From the NCBI RefSeq assembly GCF_009917485.1, contig NZ_QZDT01000011.1, forward strand, positions 1 through 60,042: a DNA stretch of 60,042 nucleotides, read 5' to 3'. A program made the position numbers and the translations under genes. The notes beneath the pieces are model-generated. The model did not search any database. It saw nothing but the letters and a program-made list of their open reading frames with translations, and was not told the DNA's origin. Of this stretch, positions 43,396-53,021 are shown one piece after another. Numbering within the stretch: the first letter of the stretch is position 1; every line of letters begins with the position of its first letter. This stretch comes from Parablautia muri (GTDB lineage: Bacteria; Bacillota; Clostridia; Lachnospirales; Lachnospiraceae).

Positions 43396-44982
43396 TCAAA
43401 ATTCTGCGAATACCTCCATCTGTTTTTTCAGTTCTTCCACAATCTCCCGGTTTGTATCCATACGGCCTGTGATATCTGCCATATCCTCCACCAGGCTCTT
43501 AGTGCTGCCCGCAACTCCGGTAATGCCCCCGGCACCCTCGTCAATTGCCTTGGTAATGCTTTCAATTGAACCAGCTATTTCTGTCATGGAATTTCTCAGG
43601 CGATCAATTCTGCTGTTAAATGCATCAATCATTTCCTTTACATAATCGGCATCCTCTTTATACTGCCTTCCGGAGCAGACAAATTCCTGAAACTCCATCA
43701 GGATCGTATCACTTAGATAGTCCGCCAAATCCTGAGAGTGCTTTGACAGATTGTATACGGCATTTGTGACAAACTGATTAACCTCTTGAATATGTTCGGC
43801 GGTTTCACTACAGGAATTTGCTAAGGATTTGATTTCTGCCGCAACCACAGAAAAACCTTTTCCGGATTCTCCGGCCCGTGTAGCTTCTATAGACGCGTTC
43901 AGGGCAATCAGATTCGTCTTTGACGATATTTTAACGATATCCTTTGTCAGTTTCGTTACCTGGTCTACACTTTTACTGTTTTCGATGGCTTCTTCCAGTA
44001 CCGCAAGAATATCGGCCGCCTTTTTCTCAATTACTTCCGTATTTATCTGTGCCGTCTCCTCCATCTCATTTGCCCGTACCTTCATCTCAGCGGAATAATT
44101 TGTAATAGCGCCACATTCCTCCGCCATATCGTGGACATCCCCTTTGATGCCGGCAACACTGTCGTTAATATTCATGGCATTCTGTGCCACTTTTTGGATT
44201 GCTATGGACAAAGAATCTGTCAGAGTGGAGAGTTTTTCAGCGCTTTTCCCAGATGTGCGGGTGTGCCTCAGCACTTCCCCTGTTACCTCGTCAAGCTTGC
44301 CGGAGCTTTCCTGAAGGGTATTCACAGTCCCTTTGATTGGTGTTATCACATATTGTTTGATAATCCGGATAGCTGCAAATACTAAAACCAGACATGTCAC
44401 AACGGACGCAACTGCAATGAGCAGCGATATGATATAGACGCTCAAAAGCCTCTGCCTTGCTTTGGCCGTTCTTGCGCTTACAGCCGCATACAGCTCATTG
44501 GTGTTGTCCGCTATGGCGGAACCGAAGCTGGCAACATCACCGTTTGCATAGGCATAAGCGTCCTGTGTCTTACTGTCAGCGCTTGCACATACAAGATAAA
44601 CCAGCGCATGTTTAAAAGAATCGTAATTTTTCAAAAGCTGCGCATAAGTTTCTTCTTCATCCTCCGTCACATAGTTCCCATATTCTATTAAATATTCTTC
44701 CAATGTATTTTCTTCTTCTTTGATCTGCGCCACAACATTGATCATAGTATAATAATCCGTTGCAACAATATGGGATAACGCTAACATATGGATATTGGTG
44801 GTCGTATGACGTATGTTCTGCAGTGTTTCCGATCCTACCATATATTTATCTACGATTTTAGAAGCATTAAAATTTACATTATTGATACTGAAAACCGACA
44901 GGATATTTGAAATCACTACCACAATCCCCAAAAAAATACTGGGAAGTATCAGCCGTTGTTGTATGGTGAATTTATTCTTCAT
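43396..44982 (-). CDS. Methyl-accepting chemotaxis protein
   Basis: A 528-residue transmembrane chemoreceptor. The first helix is LILPSIFLGIVVVISNIL, an extracellular helical sensor of about 140 residues follows, and a second helix is near residues 180-205. The cytoplasmic signalling tip is SLANSCSETAEHI, preceded by NLIALNASIEATRAGESGKG. ATG 44982 is preferred to GTG 45018. It lies 115 bases downstream of a sugar-binding lipoprotein gene on the same strand, which may deliver the ligand. Confidence 0.92.
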   Translation of the reverse strand: MKNKFTIQQRLILPSIFLGIVVVISNILSVFSINNVNFNASKIVDKYMVGSETLQNIRHTTTNIHMLALSHIVATDYYTMINVVAQIKEEENTLEEYLIEYGNYVTEDEEETYAQLLKNYDSFKHALVYLVCASADSKTQDAYAYANGDVASFGSAIADNTNELYAAVSARTAKARQRLLSVYIISLLIAVASVVTCLVLVFAAIRIIKQYVITPIKGTVNTLQESSGKLDEVTGEVLRHTRTSGKSAEKLSTLTDSLSIAIQKVAQNAMNINDSVAGIKGDVHDMAEECGAITNYSAEMKVRANEMEETAQINTEVIEKKAADILAVLEEAIENSKSVDQVTKLTKDIVKISSKTNLIALNASIEATRAGESGKGFSVVAAEIKSLANSCSETAEHIQEVNQFVTNAVYNLSKHSQDLADYLSDTILMEFQEFVCSGRQYKEDADYVKEMIDAFNSRIDRLRNSMTEIAGSIESITKAIDEGAGGITGVAGSTKSLVEDMADITGRMDTNREIVEELKKQMEVFAEF

Positions 44983-45097
44983 TTTCGTTGACAAATCCTT
45001 TCCACATATATCTATCACTATCCGGATAACTACAAAACTTGTGCAAAATCCTGGTTTGAACTGTTACCACAACATTACGTTTTGCAATATCTATTAT

Positions 45098-46330
45098 CTA
45101 TCTGGCACAAACGCCTTCTACCATCTCATCTAATTGTTCCTGCAAGTCCTGACCCGAAGGATTCCCTTCCGCTATATTTCCGGCAAATTTTGTAACAGGA
45201 TCCCAAAAGTTACCGCCAATCCGCTGCAGCTGCGAAAATTCAGACTGTTCCAGCAAAGCGGCGATTGCCGGGGATTGGTCCATCTCCGCCGAATCTGCAA
45301 CCACAATGTTTGACGGCCCCTGACCACGCATTATGAAACGCAACTGCTGGTTTTCTTCATTCGTAATCCATTCGGCAAGTCTGGATGCCCATATTGGATA
45401 TTGGGAATAGGCATTTACGCCCACCAGCTTACAACCGGAAAAAGAAGCCATCTGTACCTGACTGCCATTACAGCTATAAGTCGGCAGCTTGGCAGCTCCT
45501 GCATTCTCCCCCCAGGCCTCCTTGACCGCCATGGAATTCCATACGCCGCTGACACCTGCAATCACGGTTCCGTCTTTTACTCCATCCAGAAATTCTTCGT
45601 CCGTGCGGTTTGAAAAGCCCGGACTTTCCGCAATCCGAAGCATTGCCCGGGCCACATCTATGCCGCGTATATCACCGTCCGTTTGATTCCATGTACAATA
45701 GTTCGTAATCCCGTCATCGCTTAACCCCACTTCAAGCCCTGTGTTTCCAAAGAAAGAATACACATACCACGCAGAGGACCAGTCCATGGCAAATAATTTG
45801 CCCTCTGCCGCCGCTGCTTCTAATATATCATCCAGCGTTTTAGCCTGTTCTTCCGAGATATATTGCTTATTATAATATAAGAAATATCCATTGTCCGCGG
45901 TCAATGGATATGCATAGAGTTGGTTGTTCACCGTGGCCGCCTCCACTGTGCTCGATAGATTTCTTTCCCTGATCTCATCCGCATTCTCAATTGGATCTAC
46001 CGCTCCGGCTGCCGCTAAGGCGTTTAACTGGTCGTCCGCAAAGGTAAACACATCCGCTCCATCTTCCAATCCGCCAAGCAAAACATCTTTACACTGAGAT
46101 TCTCCCTGCACTTCAAATGAAATCTGAAAATCCGCCTGTCCCTGGTACTTTGCCTGAAAACTACTGATAATCTGGTTCATCAGCTCCGCATCTTCTTCAG
46201 CTCCCCAGACGACCAGCTCAACTTTTTGTGGCTTTGTATTCTCCAAAGTCGTTTTCCCCGCCAAGCCGCATCCCGCAAGCGCTGTGGCACATAGAATACC
46301 TGAGAACAATCCCCATATTTTTTTACCCAT
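45098..46330 (-). CDS. Orphan sugar-binding lipoprotein (CUT1-type)
   Basis: A 410-residue MalE-like extracellular binding protein. The lipobox ALAGC gives a lipidated cysteine at residue 21, and the mature domain starts VELVVWGAEEDAEL. No permease genes are near. Because a chemoreceptor gene follows on the same strand, a sensing role is more likely than transport, but it may also serve a permease elsewhere. Confidence 0.88.
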   Translation of the reverse strand: MGKKIWGLFSGILCATALAGCGLAGKTTLENTKPQKVELVVWGAEEDAELMNQIISSFQAKYQGQADFQISFEVQGESQCKDVLLGGLEDGADVFTFADDQLNALAAAGAVDPIENADEIRERNLSSTVEAATVNNQLYAYPLTADNGYFLYYNKQYISEEQAKTLDDILEAAAAEGKLFAMDWSSAWYVYSFFGNTGLEVGLSDDGITNYCTWNQTDGDIRGIDVARAMLRIAESPGFSNRTDEEFLDGVKDGTVIAGVSGVWNSMAVKEAWGENAGAAKLPTYSCNGSQVQMASFSGCKLVGVNAYSQYPIWASRLAEWITNEENQQLRFIMRGQGPSNIVVADSAEMDQSPAIAALLEQSEFSQLQRIGGNFWDPVTKFAGNIAEGNPSGQDLQEQLDEMVEGVCAR

Positions 46331-46441
46331 ATCTATTTATTCTCCTTATGTATTCTCGTTTTTCTGTGATAATTATATCATTAAGACAAATCTCATGCAA
46401 TATGGGAGCATCCCTGATACATCCCTGCAAACACAGCCGTT

Positions 46442-46570
46442 GTTACTATTCACGTCCGCTCATAGTAACATTCGGGGCGATATTCTCCCCCTCACACCAA
46501 AATCTGTTCTCACGGAATGCGCAGTAAATGCGCATTCCTGACCCATGAAAAGTAACCAGCCGTTACTTTT
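46442..46570. repeat. Cluster of three hairpins including dispersed repeat copy 2
   Basis: GTTACTAT/ATAGTAAC lies at about 46442-46469. GGAATGCGCA/TGCGCATTCC is at 46514-46538 with a 5-nt loop. AAAAGTAAC/GTTACTTTT is at 46548-46570. The minus-strand segment 46566-46529 matches the 38-nt repeat at 28575. The last hairpin may end the MATE transcript. Confidence 0.7.
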
Positions 46571-46611
46571 TATAAACAATGTTATTTTATAAAATCACTT
46601 TCGTTTTATAG

Positions 46612-47967
46612 TCAATCTCCGTTATCCTTTGGCTTTTTTAACTTATAACCGCTAATTCTGCCTATACACGCAATTCCCGTCACATCGGCTAAAAACCAGC
46701 CCACAGGAATCGCCCACCAAATTCCCTGCACTCCAATCTGCGGCAAGGGTGAAAGCAAGTAAGCAAGCAGTACTCTGGTTCCAAGGGATATGACTGTAAG
46801 CAACAGCGACATCTCCGGCTTTTCAACGCCCCGGTAGAAGCCATACAAAAGAAACAAAAGCCCAATCCCGCAGTAAAACGCACCTTCAATCCGCAGGTAC
46901 TCTGTTCCTGTCCGTATAATGGCGCTTTCCTCTGCATCCACAAAAATCTGCATAAGCTGCGGGGCCAGCACAAAAATACCGGCGGAAATAACCATACAGA
47001 AAGCAAGAGACACTGCCCCTGCCCGAAGCATCCCTGCCCTGACACGCTCCCTCTTTCCAGCCCCGTGATTTTGGGAAATAAACAGAGAAAAGGCATTTCC
47101 AAACTCCTGGGCGGGCATATAGGCAAAGGAATCAATCTTAACCGCTGCCGCAAAGGCGGCCATCACCACCGGCCCAAAGCTGTTCACCAGTCCCTGTATC
47201 ATCAAAATACCGAAATTCATAACCGACTGCTGTATACAGGCGGCAAAAGAATTGCGCACAATCTCTGTCCCTGTTTTCCGGTCAATTGATAACGCGCCCC
47301 TATCTGAATGCAGCTCCGGCTCTTTGATCCAGGTGTAAATGCCAATCCCCGCACCTGACAGGGCCTGAGCAAGCACAGTTGCCGCAGCAGCCCCTCCCAC
47401 TCCCATGTTCCATTCCACCACAAACAACACATCCAGCACAATGTTAAGGGCCGTTGCAATTCCCAAAAACCACAACGGCGCCACTGAATTTCCAAGGGCA
47501 CGAAGAAGAAATGCAAAGTAATTATACAAAAATACAAATACGATTCCAAAGAAAATCACCCTCACATACTCATACATCAACGGATAGACGCTTTCCGGCA
47601 CCTGCAAAATATACAATATGGCATGAATTCCTGCAAAAACCAGGCCGTTTAAAACCACTGTCACCACCGCAATGAATACAAAAGAAGCCAACATGCTCTT
47701 TTTCATCTGTAAAGTATCTTTTTTCCCATAATAGATGGAGAAAACCGCGCCGCTTCCCATACATAGGCCGATTAAAATGGAAGTCAAAAAAGTCATAAGC
47801 GTATAAGCGCTCCCCACCGCCGCAAGGGCAGAGGGCCCTAAATATCTTCCCACAATCAGCGTATCGGCTATATTGTAGCACTGCTGGAGAAGGTTTCCCA
47901 ATATCATAGGACCTGCAAATCTTAACATCGTTCCTGTTACATTACCCTGTGTCAAATCCTTTTTCAT
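46612..47967 (-). CDS. MATE family multidrug efflux protein
   Basis: A 451-residue MATE exporter with twelve hydrophobic segments and the family N terminus GTMLRFAGPMILGNLLQQCYNIAD (read as GTMLRFAGPMILGN and LLQQCYNIADTLIVGRYLG). It should exchange sodium or protons for cationic drugs or metabolites. The RBS is weak. Hairpins downstream probably end transcription. Confidence 0.93.
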   Translation of the reverse strand: MKKDLTQGNVTGTMLRFAGPMILGNLLQQCYNIADTLIVGRYLGPSALAAVGSAYTLMTFLTSILIGLCMGSGAVFSIYYGKKDTLQMKKSMLASFVFIAVVTVVLNGLVFAGIHAILYILQVPESVYPLMYEYVRVIFFGIVFVFLYNYFAFLLRALGNSVAPLWFLGIATALNIVLDVLFVVEWNMGVGGAAAATVLAQALSGAGIGIYTWIKEPELHSDRGALSIDRKTGTEIVRNSFAACIQQSVMNFGILMIQGLVNSFGPVVMAAFAAAVKIDSFAYMPAQEFGNAFSLFISQNHGAGKRERVRAGMLRAGAVSLAFCMVISAGIFVLAPQLMQIFVDAEESAIIRTGTEYLRIEGAFYCGIGLLFLLYGFYRGVEKPEMSLLLTVISLGTRVLLAYLLSPLPQIGVQGIWWAIPVGWFLADVTGIACIGRISGYKLKKPKDNGD

Positions 47968-48000
47968 AGCAAACTCTACAAAATTATTTTTCCTCGGAAT

Positions 48001-48102
48001 TTACTTATTTCGTGTTGCAAACTTATCAATAACGTTGTCCACTCAAAAATTGATAATGAAATCAGCAATCTCTGCAAACACATCAACCACAAAATCAACC
48101 AT
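48001..48102 (-). pseudogene. Micro-ORF with in-frame TGA
   Basis: From ATG 48102, with GGGGGATTTAT before it, the frame reads MVDFVVDVFAEIADFIINF, then TGA (48045-48043), then VDNVIDKFATRNK and TAA (48003-48001). The amphipathic, basic-ended peptide continues smoothly across the TGA, as if a tryptophan codon had been lost. It would be a 33-residue membrane-associated peptide if read through. Confidence 0.45.
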
Positions 48103-48140
48103 ATAAATCCCCCATGCTGCCAGTTCCTGTAAATTTAGGC
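48103..48140 (-). repeat. Recurrent RBS leader, micro-ORF copy
   Basis: It reads GACGCCTAAATTTACAGG, then CTGGCAGCATGGGGGATTT before ATG 48102, matching the leaders of the DegV and ABC-2 permease genes. Confidence 0.55.
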
Positions 48141-48225
48141 GTCAGCTTTTTCACAGTAATTTCCTCCAAATGCCGCTTTATATATTTGATTATAAAATAT
48201 TTCTCTGCCACCTACAATGCATAAT

Positions 48226-49056
48226 CTATATTAATTTACGCCTGAGCATCTCAATTTCCTTTTTATGTCCCGTATCATCCAAAGGCGTTTCCAGGTAAAT
48301 GGGCAGCTTATCAAGCAGCGGATGCGCAAGGACTCGCAAAAGAGCCGAAAGCCCTATCTCCCCGTCCCCTATGGCGGCATGCCGGTCCTTATGGGAGGCA
48401 AATGGCATCAGACTGTCATTTAGGTGAATCGCCCGCAGCAGCCCAAGGCCAAGGACACGATCAAATTCTGCAAGAACACCATCCAAATCATTCACAATAT
48501 CATAACCTGCTGAGAAAACATGACAGGTATCCAGGCAGATTCCCACTTTTTCGGGATGCTCCATTCCCTCACGGATTGCGCGCAGTTCCTCAAAGCTGGC
48601 GCCTATCTCCGTACCCTTTCCCGACATAGTCTCCAAAAGCACCGTAATCTTTTCCCTACCTGTGATTGCCTGGTTTAATCCCGCTATTATATTTTGGATG
48701 CCTTCATCTGTCCCGATTCCGGTATGACTTCCCGGATGAAAAACAATGTTTTCAATTCCCAGCGCATCCATTCTGACAATATCTTCCCGGATGACCCTGC
48801 AGGCAAATTCATATACCCCTTCTTTTGCGCTTGCAAGGTTTAGTGTATAAGGCGCATGTGCAAGTACCGGGCCAAGATTATGTTCTTCCCTGATTTTCCA
48901 AAATCTTATGATTTCCCCTTCATCGTATATCTTGTAACCAGATCCTCTGGGATTGCGGCTGAAAATCTGCATGGTGTTTGCCTGCATTTTAACCACATTT
49001 TCAGCCATTTTTACAAGACCGCCCGCAATAGACATATGGGTTCCTATTGTTAACAT
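48226..49056 (-). CDS. nfo: Endonuclease IV (AP endonuclease)
   Basis: A 276-residue TIM-barrel AP endonuclease that cuts 5 prime to abasic sites with three zinc ions. Family signatures are clear: [52 protein letters not shown] and [20 protein letters not shown] precedes the ATG. Confidence 0.97.
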   Translation of the reverse strand: MLTIGTHMSIAGGLVKMAENVVKMQANTMQIFSRNPRGSGYKIYDEGEIIRFWKIREEHNLGPVLAHAPYTLNLASAKEGVYEFACRVIREDIVRMDALGIENIVFHPGSHTGIGTDEGIQNIIAGLNQAITGREKITVLLETMSGKGTEIGASFEELRAIREGMEHPEKVGICLDTCHVFSAGYDIVNDLDGVLAEFDRVLGLGLLRAIHLNDSLMPFASHKDRHAAIGDGEIGLSALLRVLAHPLLDKLPIYLETPLDDTGHKKEIEMLRRKLI

Positions 49057-49132
49057 ATCCTCCTGTTCCTTTCACCTGCCGTATTCCACATGCATTTACG
49101 CAAAATTGGTAAACTTCGCATAAAATAATGCC

Positions 49133-49672
49133 TTACTCTTTCACCTTTGTATCTATTTCTTCCGCCGGTTGCCATGCCTTCCCAAATTTCACATCCTTAA
49201 ACATTGTCATAAGACCGGTAATCTGCTTAAGCCTTAATATTTCGTCCCGATCCATACCAAGATGTTTGGAAATCCACGCATCTGACCGTCCCATCTCCTG
49301 GAGCTCTTTGACAATATTGCTCATCAAATCCACATTATGGCTCCCTCTGGCCCTGTTGTGACGTATGGTGCTTGCCATCCGCTGGTCAATGGGCTTGCGA
49401 ATCACGGAAACCGGCAGCATTCCCTTTTCCCTCTCGTAGATATCGGCATGGTCTAACATGATCCTGTAACGGTGAAAGCCGTCAACAATCACATAAATAT
49501 CATTTTCCCTACTATAATAACACACAATGGGCATTGTGTATCCATCCTCTTTGATACTCTCGTATAGCAATTTCATTTCAGGAGGCGCCACCGCGTTAGG
49601 ATTATAAGTATTTGCTTTTATCTTTTCAATGGGAACCGAAATCACATTGTAAACCGGACTTTTGTATTCCAT
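49133..49672 (-). CDS. ibrB: ParB-like nuclease domain protein (IbrB-like)
   Basis: A 179-residue protein with a ParB/Srx-type N-terminal domain: KIKANTYNPNAV, YVIVDGFHRYR and RHNRARGSHNVD. The C-terminal part has an HTH-like helix set (SDAWISKHLGMDRDEILRL). It lies 82 bases after an IbrA-like gene on the same strand, the same pair known from E. coli as regulators of immunoglobulin-binding Eib proteins. Biochemical function is unknown. The RBS is GGAGGATAAAAT. Confidence 0.85.
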   Translation of the reverse strand: MEYKSPVYNVISVPIEKIKANTYNPNAVAPPEMKLLYESIKEDGYTMPIVCYYSRENDIYVIVDGFHRYRIMLDHADIYEREKGMLPVSVIRKPIDQRMASTIRHNRARGSHNVDLMSNIVKELQEMGRSDAWISKHLGMDRDEILRLKQITGLMTMFKDVKFGKAWQPAEEIDTKVKE

Positions 49673-49700
49673 ATTTTATCCTCCGTATCGCCTGTATTTT

Positions 49701-49759
49701 CAAATTTGAGCCCTTGCTCAAATTTGTATGAGTAAAAAATAAGCTTTGCTTTTTTTACT
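49701..49759 (-). other. Two hairpins between the IbrA- and IbrB-like genes
   Basis: AGTAAAAAATAAGC (49731-49744) pairs with GCTTTTTTTACT (49748-49759), overlapping the IbrA stop codon. CAAATTTGAGC (49701-49711) pairs with GCTCAAATTTG (49716-49726). They may tune expression of the second gene. Confidence 0.6.
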
Positions 49760-51080
49760 CTATATCCTCAATACTTCTATATTTATTTTGAATGATGTCA
49801 AGGCGCTTTTTCTGCTGCTTGCTCATGCCAAATCCCATAAACCGGCAAAGATGGTCATTTTTTAATATGCAGTAACACATCCGTTTCCAGCTTGGAATAT
49901 CCTTGGTGGTTTTAATATCGTCCGTATCATCCGGAATGTTCCCTTCAAATACGACCCGTGTCTTTTTGCTTGCGGTGTAATTTGAAACCCCGTTCCGCCT
50001 GATTTTATACCCATGCCGTTCTAACTCCAAAATCGTCCCCTCGTCCAGTCCACCCCCTGTTTTGTGCCAAAATTCTATAGAAGTTTTGAATTTTTTTATG
50101 TAGTTGTTGCGCAGTCTTGCAGGAAGGGTGTCTAACAAGAATAGGGTATAGGACTTCCAGGTATGCCCCTCCGGCATTGTGATGTTCCGATAGCCCATCG
50201 CCTTCGTTCGGCCATAAATATTGGCAAAATTCGCTCCCCGCACCCTTCCTACCAGCTTCACCCAGATTTCCGGGTCAATGACTCTGTATAGATTCAGGGC
50301 ATCCTTTGAGTAATCGTTAAAGGGGGAGGCCACCCGCATTTGGGAAACCTTAAGCCCAGCCATGTAATAAAGATCATACAGATGATTGTAATCATAGTTA
50401 AAAAGATAATTGGCGTGCCACACATCCGCCGATGACCAGTCATAAAGCGGGGAGGCACACCAGACATCCTTAAACTGCTTGGTAATCCAACAGTTTCCTT
50501 CATACCCATACTTTTTATTTACAAACCCGTTATACCTCTGCAAAGACTCGTCCGCACGCATGCCCAGCAGACACACCGTTTTCCTGTTTCCGTGGGACAT
50601 TCTGTACCAGCGTCCAAACTGTCTGGCCAAATCTTCCTGATGCATCTTATAGCGGTAAGTGGTCATGGGATTATTTTCAAGATTTATCACATAATCCTTA
50701 TCCGGCATTCCCCTGACCCAAATCTCCTTCTTGGTATCGTCCCAGGGGTACCAATACATCTCATAGCTGCTAAGAGCCGTCCTTGTCGCCATGGGAAGGC
50801 ATACCCAGTAAGGGCGAATCTCATTTTTGATCCGCTCAAAGGTTCTTTCCACATATTCCGTGGTCACTGTGTACTGGGCCTCAAAGTCCTGGTGAAAGAC
50901 CCCTATCTTTCGTTTGGGCCAATACCGTTTCTGATAATCCAACACCAGATTCAGCAAAAGCCCACTGTCCTTGCCACCGGAAAAGGAAACATATATATTA
51001 TCAAATTCCTCAAAAAGATAATGCAGCCGGTCCTGTAAGGCCTCATATACATTCTGCTCCATGTATTCTCTTACCATCAT
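49755..51080 (-). CDS. ibrA: PAPS-reductase-like ATP pyrophosphatase (IbrA-like, DUF3440)
   Basis: A 441-residue protein. The N-type ATP-pyrophosphatase loop SFSGGKDSGLLLNL is near residue 30, and the region up to about residue 230 follows the PAPS reductase fold. The C-terminal DUF3440-like part is specific to IbrA proteins. ATG 51080 follows AGGTGATAAA; the frame opens at 51143. It is paired with the ParB-like gene downstream. Similar enzymes (DndC) act in sulfur modification of DNA, but no dnd genes are here, so that role is only a possibility. Confidence 0.87.
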   Translation of the reverse strand: MMVREYMEQNVYEALQDRLHYLFEEFDNIYVSFSGGKDSGLLLNLVLDYQKRYWPKRKIGVFHQDFEAQYTVTTEYVERTFERIKNEIRPYWVCLPMATRTALSSYEMYWYPWDDTKKEIWVRGMPDKDYVINLENNPMTTYRYKMHQEDLARQFGRWYRMSHGNRKTVCLLGMRADESLQRYNGFVNKKYGYEGNCWITKQFKDVWCASPLYDWSSADVWHANYLFNYDYNHLYDLYYMAGLKVSQMRVASPFNDYSKDALNLYRVIDPEIWVKLVGRVRGANFANIYGRTKAMGYRNITMPEGHTWKSYTLFLLDTLPARLRNNYIKKFKTSIEFWHKTGGGLDEGTILELERHGYKIRRNGVSNYTASKKTRVVFEGNIPDDTDDIKTTKDIPSWKRMCYCILKNDHLCRFMGFGMSKQQKKRLDIIQNKYRSIEDIE

Positions 51081-51549
51081 TTTATCACCTGCAGTAATAG
51101 ATTTTCCAGATTTTAGAAATACCGCTAATAGTGAATTTAACATAGAAATTTGGTAAATTCAACCAAATATGGTAATTTTAGGAGCTTTTGGTCCATAGTG
51201 AAGGAAAAAATATACTGATATCTATCTGAAAGCGCATGTTTGAACAACTTCGGCAGGCCAAGGCTCATGGTATTCAAAATTCTCTTTTCGCAAAAAAACC
51301 GCCGGCATTGGCCAGCGGTTCTATCCTCATTATATTTATGTTTATCATGTGGAAATTGTCGCAGCAGGATATGGATTCTCCCAGCAACTGATTTTTGCAT
51401 CAAACACGCCCCGGCAGTTGCAGCTCAGGTTAAATCAATGTATAATCAAAACAGTTACCAGGCCCCCTTATCTCTTTGTGCCTGATTTTTTATGAGACAA
51501 AATTATACTTGCATTCCAATCTGTGGATGCGGCGGAAATGGAGATTCCT
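51081..51549. other. Intergenic region with an orphan minus-strand terminator
   Basis: Apart from the terminator at 51291-51320 and a short imperfect repeat TTTGGTAAATTC/TATGGTAATTTT near 51147-51178, I see no gene that I can support. The ATG at 51550 belongs to the acetyltransferase. Confidence 0.4.
51291..51320 (-). terminator. Orphan intrinsic terminator
   Basis: On the minus strand AACCGCTGGC (51320-51311) pairs with GCCGGCGGTT (51307-51298) and is followed by TTTTTTTGCG. No recognised minus-strand gene ends here, so it may close a small RNA or an unrecognised short ORF. Confidence 0.7.
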
Positions 51550-52149
51550 ATGAATGAATTAGAAAAATGTATGGCCGGAGAATATTATGATTGCCATGAC
51601 AAGATTTTTCTGGGCTTCAAGGTCCGGGCGAGAGAACTATTAAAAGAATATCACACGCTTGCCTATGAGCAGAAAGAAAAAAAGACGGATATTTTAAAAC
51701 GGTTGTTTGGCGGAATCGGTTCAAATGTATCTGTGGGACTACCCTTTCTCTGCGACTATGGGCGGAACATTTATATAGGAAACAATGTTTCTGTCAATAT
51801 GAACTGCACCTTTGTGGATTGCAACAAGATAACCATTGGAGATAATGTGCTGATCGCTTCAAATGTACAGCTTTATACGGCAGCCCACCCGATTGAACTG
51901 TCCGAAAGGCTCACTCCCGACTGGAATCCCGAAACGGAGCAATATTTTTGCCGCACTTATGCATTGCCCATACAAATCGGAAACGGCTGCTGGCTTGGCG
52001 GCGGCGTAATCGTCCTTCCCGGCGTGACCATAGGCAGCGGTTGCGTTATAGGTGCCGGAAGTGTTGTCACAAAAGATATACCGGAGCATTCCCTGGCAGT
52101 AGGGAATCCATGCCGTGTGATTCGGAAACTAAATGGGGAGAAAGAATGA
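51550..52149 (+). CDS. Maltose/galactoside O-acetyltransferase-like enzyme
   Basis: A 199-residue left-handed beta-helix acetyltransferase of the LacA/Maa group. It has the N-terminal Mac domain (MAGEYYDCHDKI) and many hexapeptide repeats, with the catalytic histidine in YTAAHPIE. It moves acetyl from acetyl-CoA to a sugar. ATG 51550 follows GGAGATTCCT; the upstream GTG frame at 51523 is less likely. Confidence 0.92.
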   Translation: MNELEKCMAGEYYDCHDKIFLGFKVRARELLKEYHTLAYEQKEKKTDILKRLFGGIGSNVSVGLPFLCDYGRNIYIGNNVSVNMNCTFVDCNKITIGDNVLIASNVQLYTAAHPIELSERLTPDWNPETEQYFCRTYALPIQIGNGCWLGGGVIVLPGVTIGSGCVIGAGSVVTKDIPEHSLAVGNPCRVIRKLNGEKE

Positions 52150-52265
52150 AAAATAAAGCTTTCACTCCAATTCACCTTCGAGCCGTGCCATACAACACTC
52201 CCCCTCCCTCTGGATATTGGCATAAAACGGATAATTCGCAACCCCTGCTTTCGTTACCGCACCTT

Positions 52266-53021
52266 TTAGCCATCCCGAATCCCGGACAAAAAAAGCAGGA
52301 TTCCTGCAATGGCTCCCATAAAAATAAAAGACTGGACAAAAGGCATAAAATTGTAGCTGCCGCTCTGCCAGAAATCTATGAAATCATTGCTCACATAAGT
52401 CATGGGAAGGGCCCTCGCCACCTTTTGAAGGGCCATAGGCAGCTGTTCTGTCCGCATTCCCATCATGCCGGTTAAAATCATCATACAAAAATAAAGACAC
52501 ATTACCACCCCGAATGTGAGGCTGAACTTCTTTAAAATGTTAGCAAGGGCATGGGCAATCACAAGGAAAATACCGCCAATCAGATACAATGACACCACCA
52601 GGCAGATAAGAGCGAAAGCACTGGGCTTTTGAACCTTCATTACCACCGCCTGGAATCCTCCGAAAATCAAAAGGGCCGCCGTCATCAAAATGAAATGAGC
52701 CGCTATTTTAGCCGGCACCTCACATTTTTCCCCAAATCCATACAGGCGCATTCTCAAGGGAATCCCCTTTTCGATTTCCAGTGCATAAAGGGCGCCGTAC
52801 CCTATGAGCATAATCGCCATAGGTATTACCAATGTCATTGTCAGCATAATGGACGTTACCGCCTCCCGGCGCATTTCCTCCGTCATCTCACTCCCAACTG
52901 TCTGCGCGATAAGCAGGCACATAAGATTCGGAAACACAATGCCGAAAAAGTGAGGCATAAGATTTCCGTTGATATTTCTTAATTCGTACAAAACCATTGA
53001 TAAACTGCATTTTTTCATCAT
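52266..53021 (-). CDS. ABC-2 type transporter permease
   Basis: A 251-residue integral membrane protein with six hydrophobic segments, ABC-2 type (LYGFGEKCEVPAKIAAHFIL and the terminal segment FIFMGAIAGILLFLSG). It follows the ATPase gene of the same operon by 99 bases and has its own copy of the recurrent RBS leader. With the ATPase and the two-component system upstream it probably exports a toxic compound or peptide. Confidence 0.85.
   Translation of the reverse strand: MMKKCSLSMVLYELRNINGNLMPHFFGIVFPNLMCLLIAQTVGSEMTEEMRREAVTSIMLTMTLVIPMAIMLIGYGALYALEIEKGIPLRMRLYGFGEKCEVPAKIAAHFILMTAALLIFGGFQAVVMKVQKPSAFALICLVVSLYLIGGIFLVIAHALANILKKFSLTFGVVMCLYFCMMILTGMMGMRTEQLPMALQKVARALPMTYVSNDFIDFWQSGSYNFMPFVQSFIFMGAIAGILLFLSGIRDG

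Noticed and set aside
49133-51080. Calling the IbrA/IbrB pair a Dnd phosphorothioation system
   Set aside because: DndA, DndD, DndE and restriction partners are absent, and IbrA has its own C-terminal domain.
51137-51403. 88-codon minus-strand frame over the orphan terminator
   Set aside because: A terminator with a T-run lies inside it, and the composition does not look coding.
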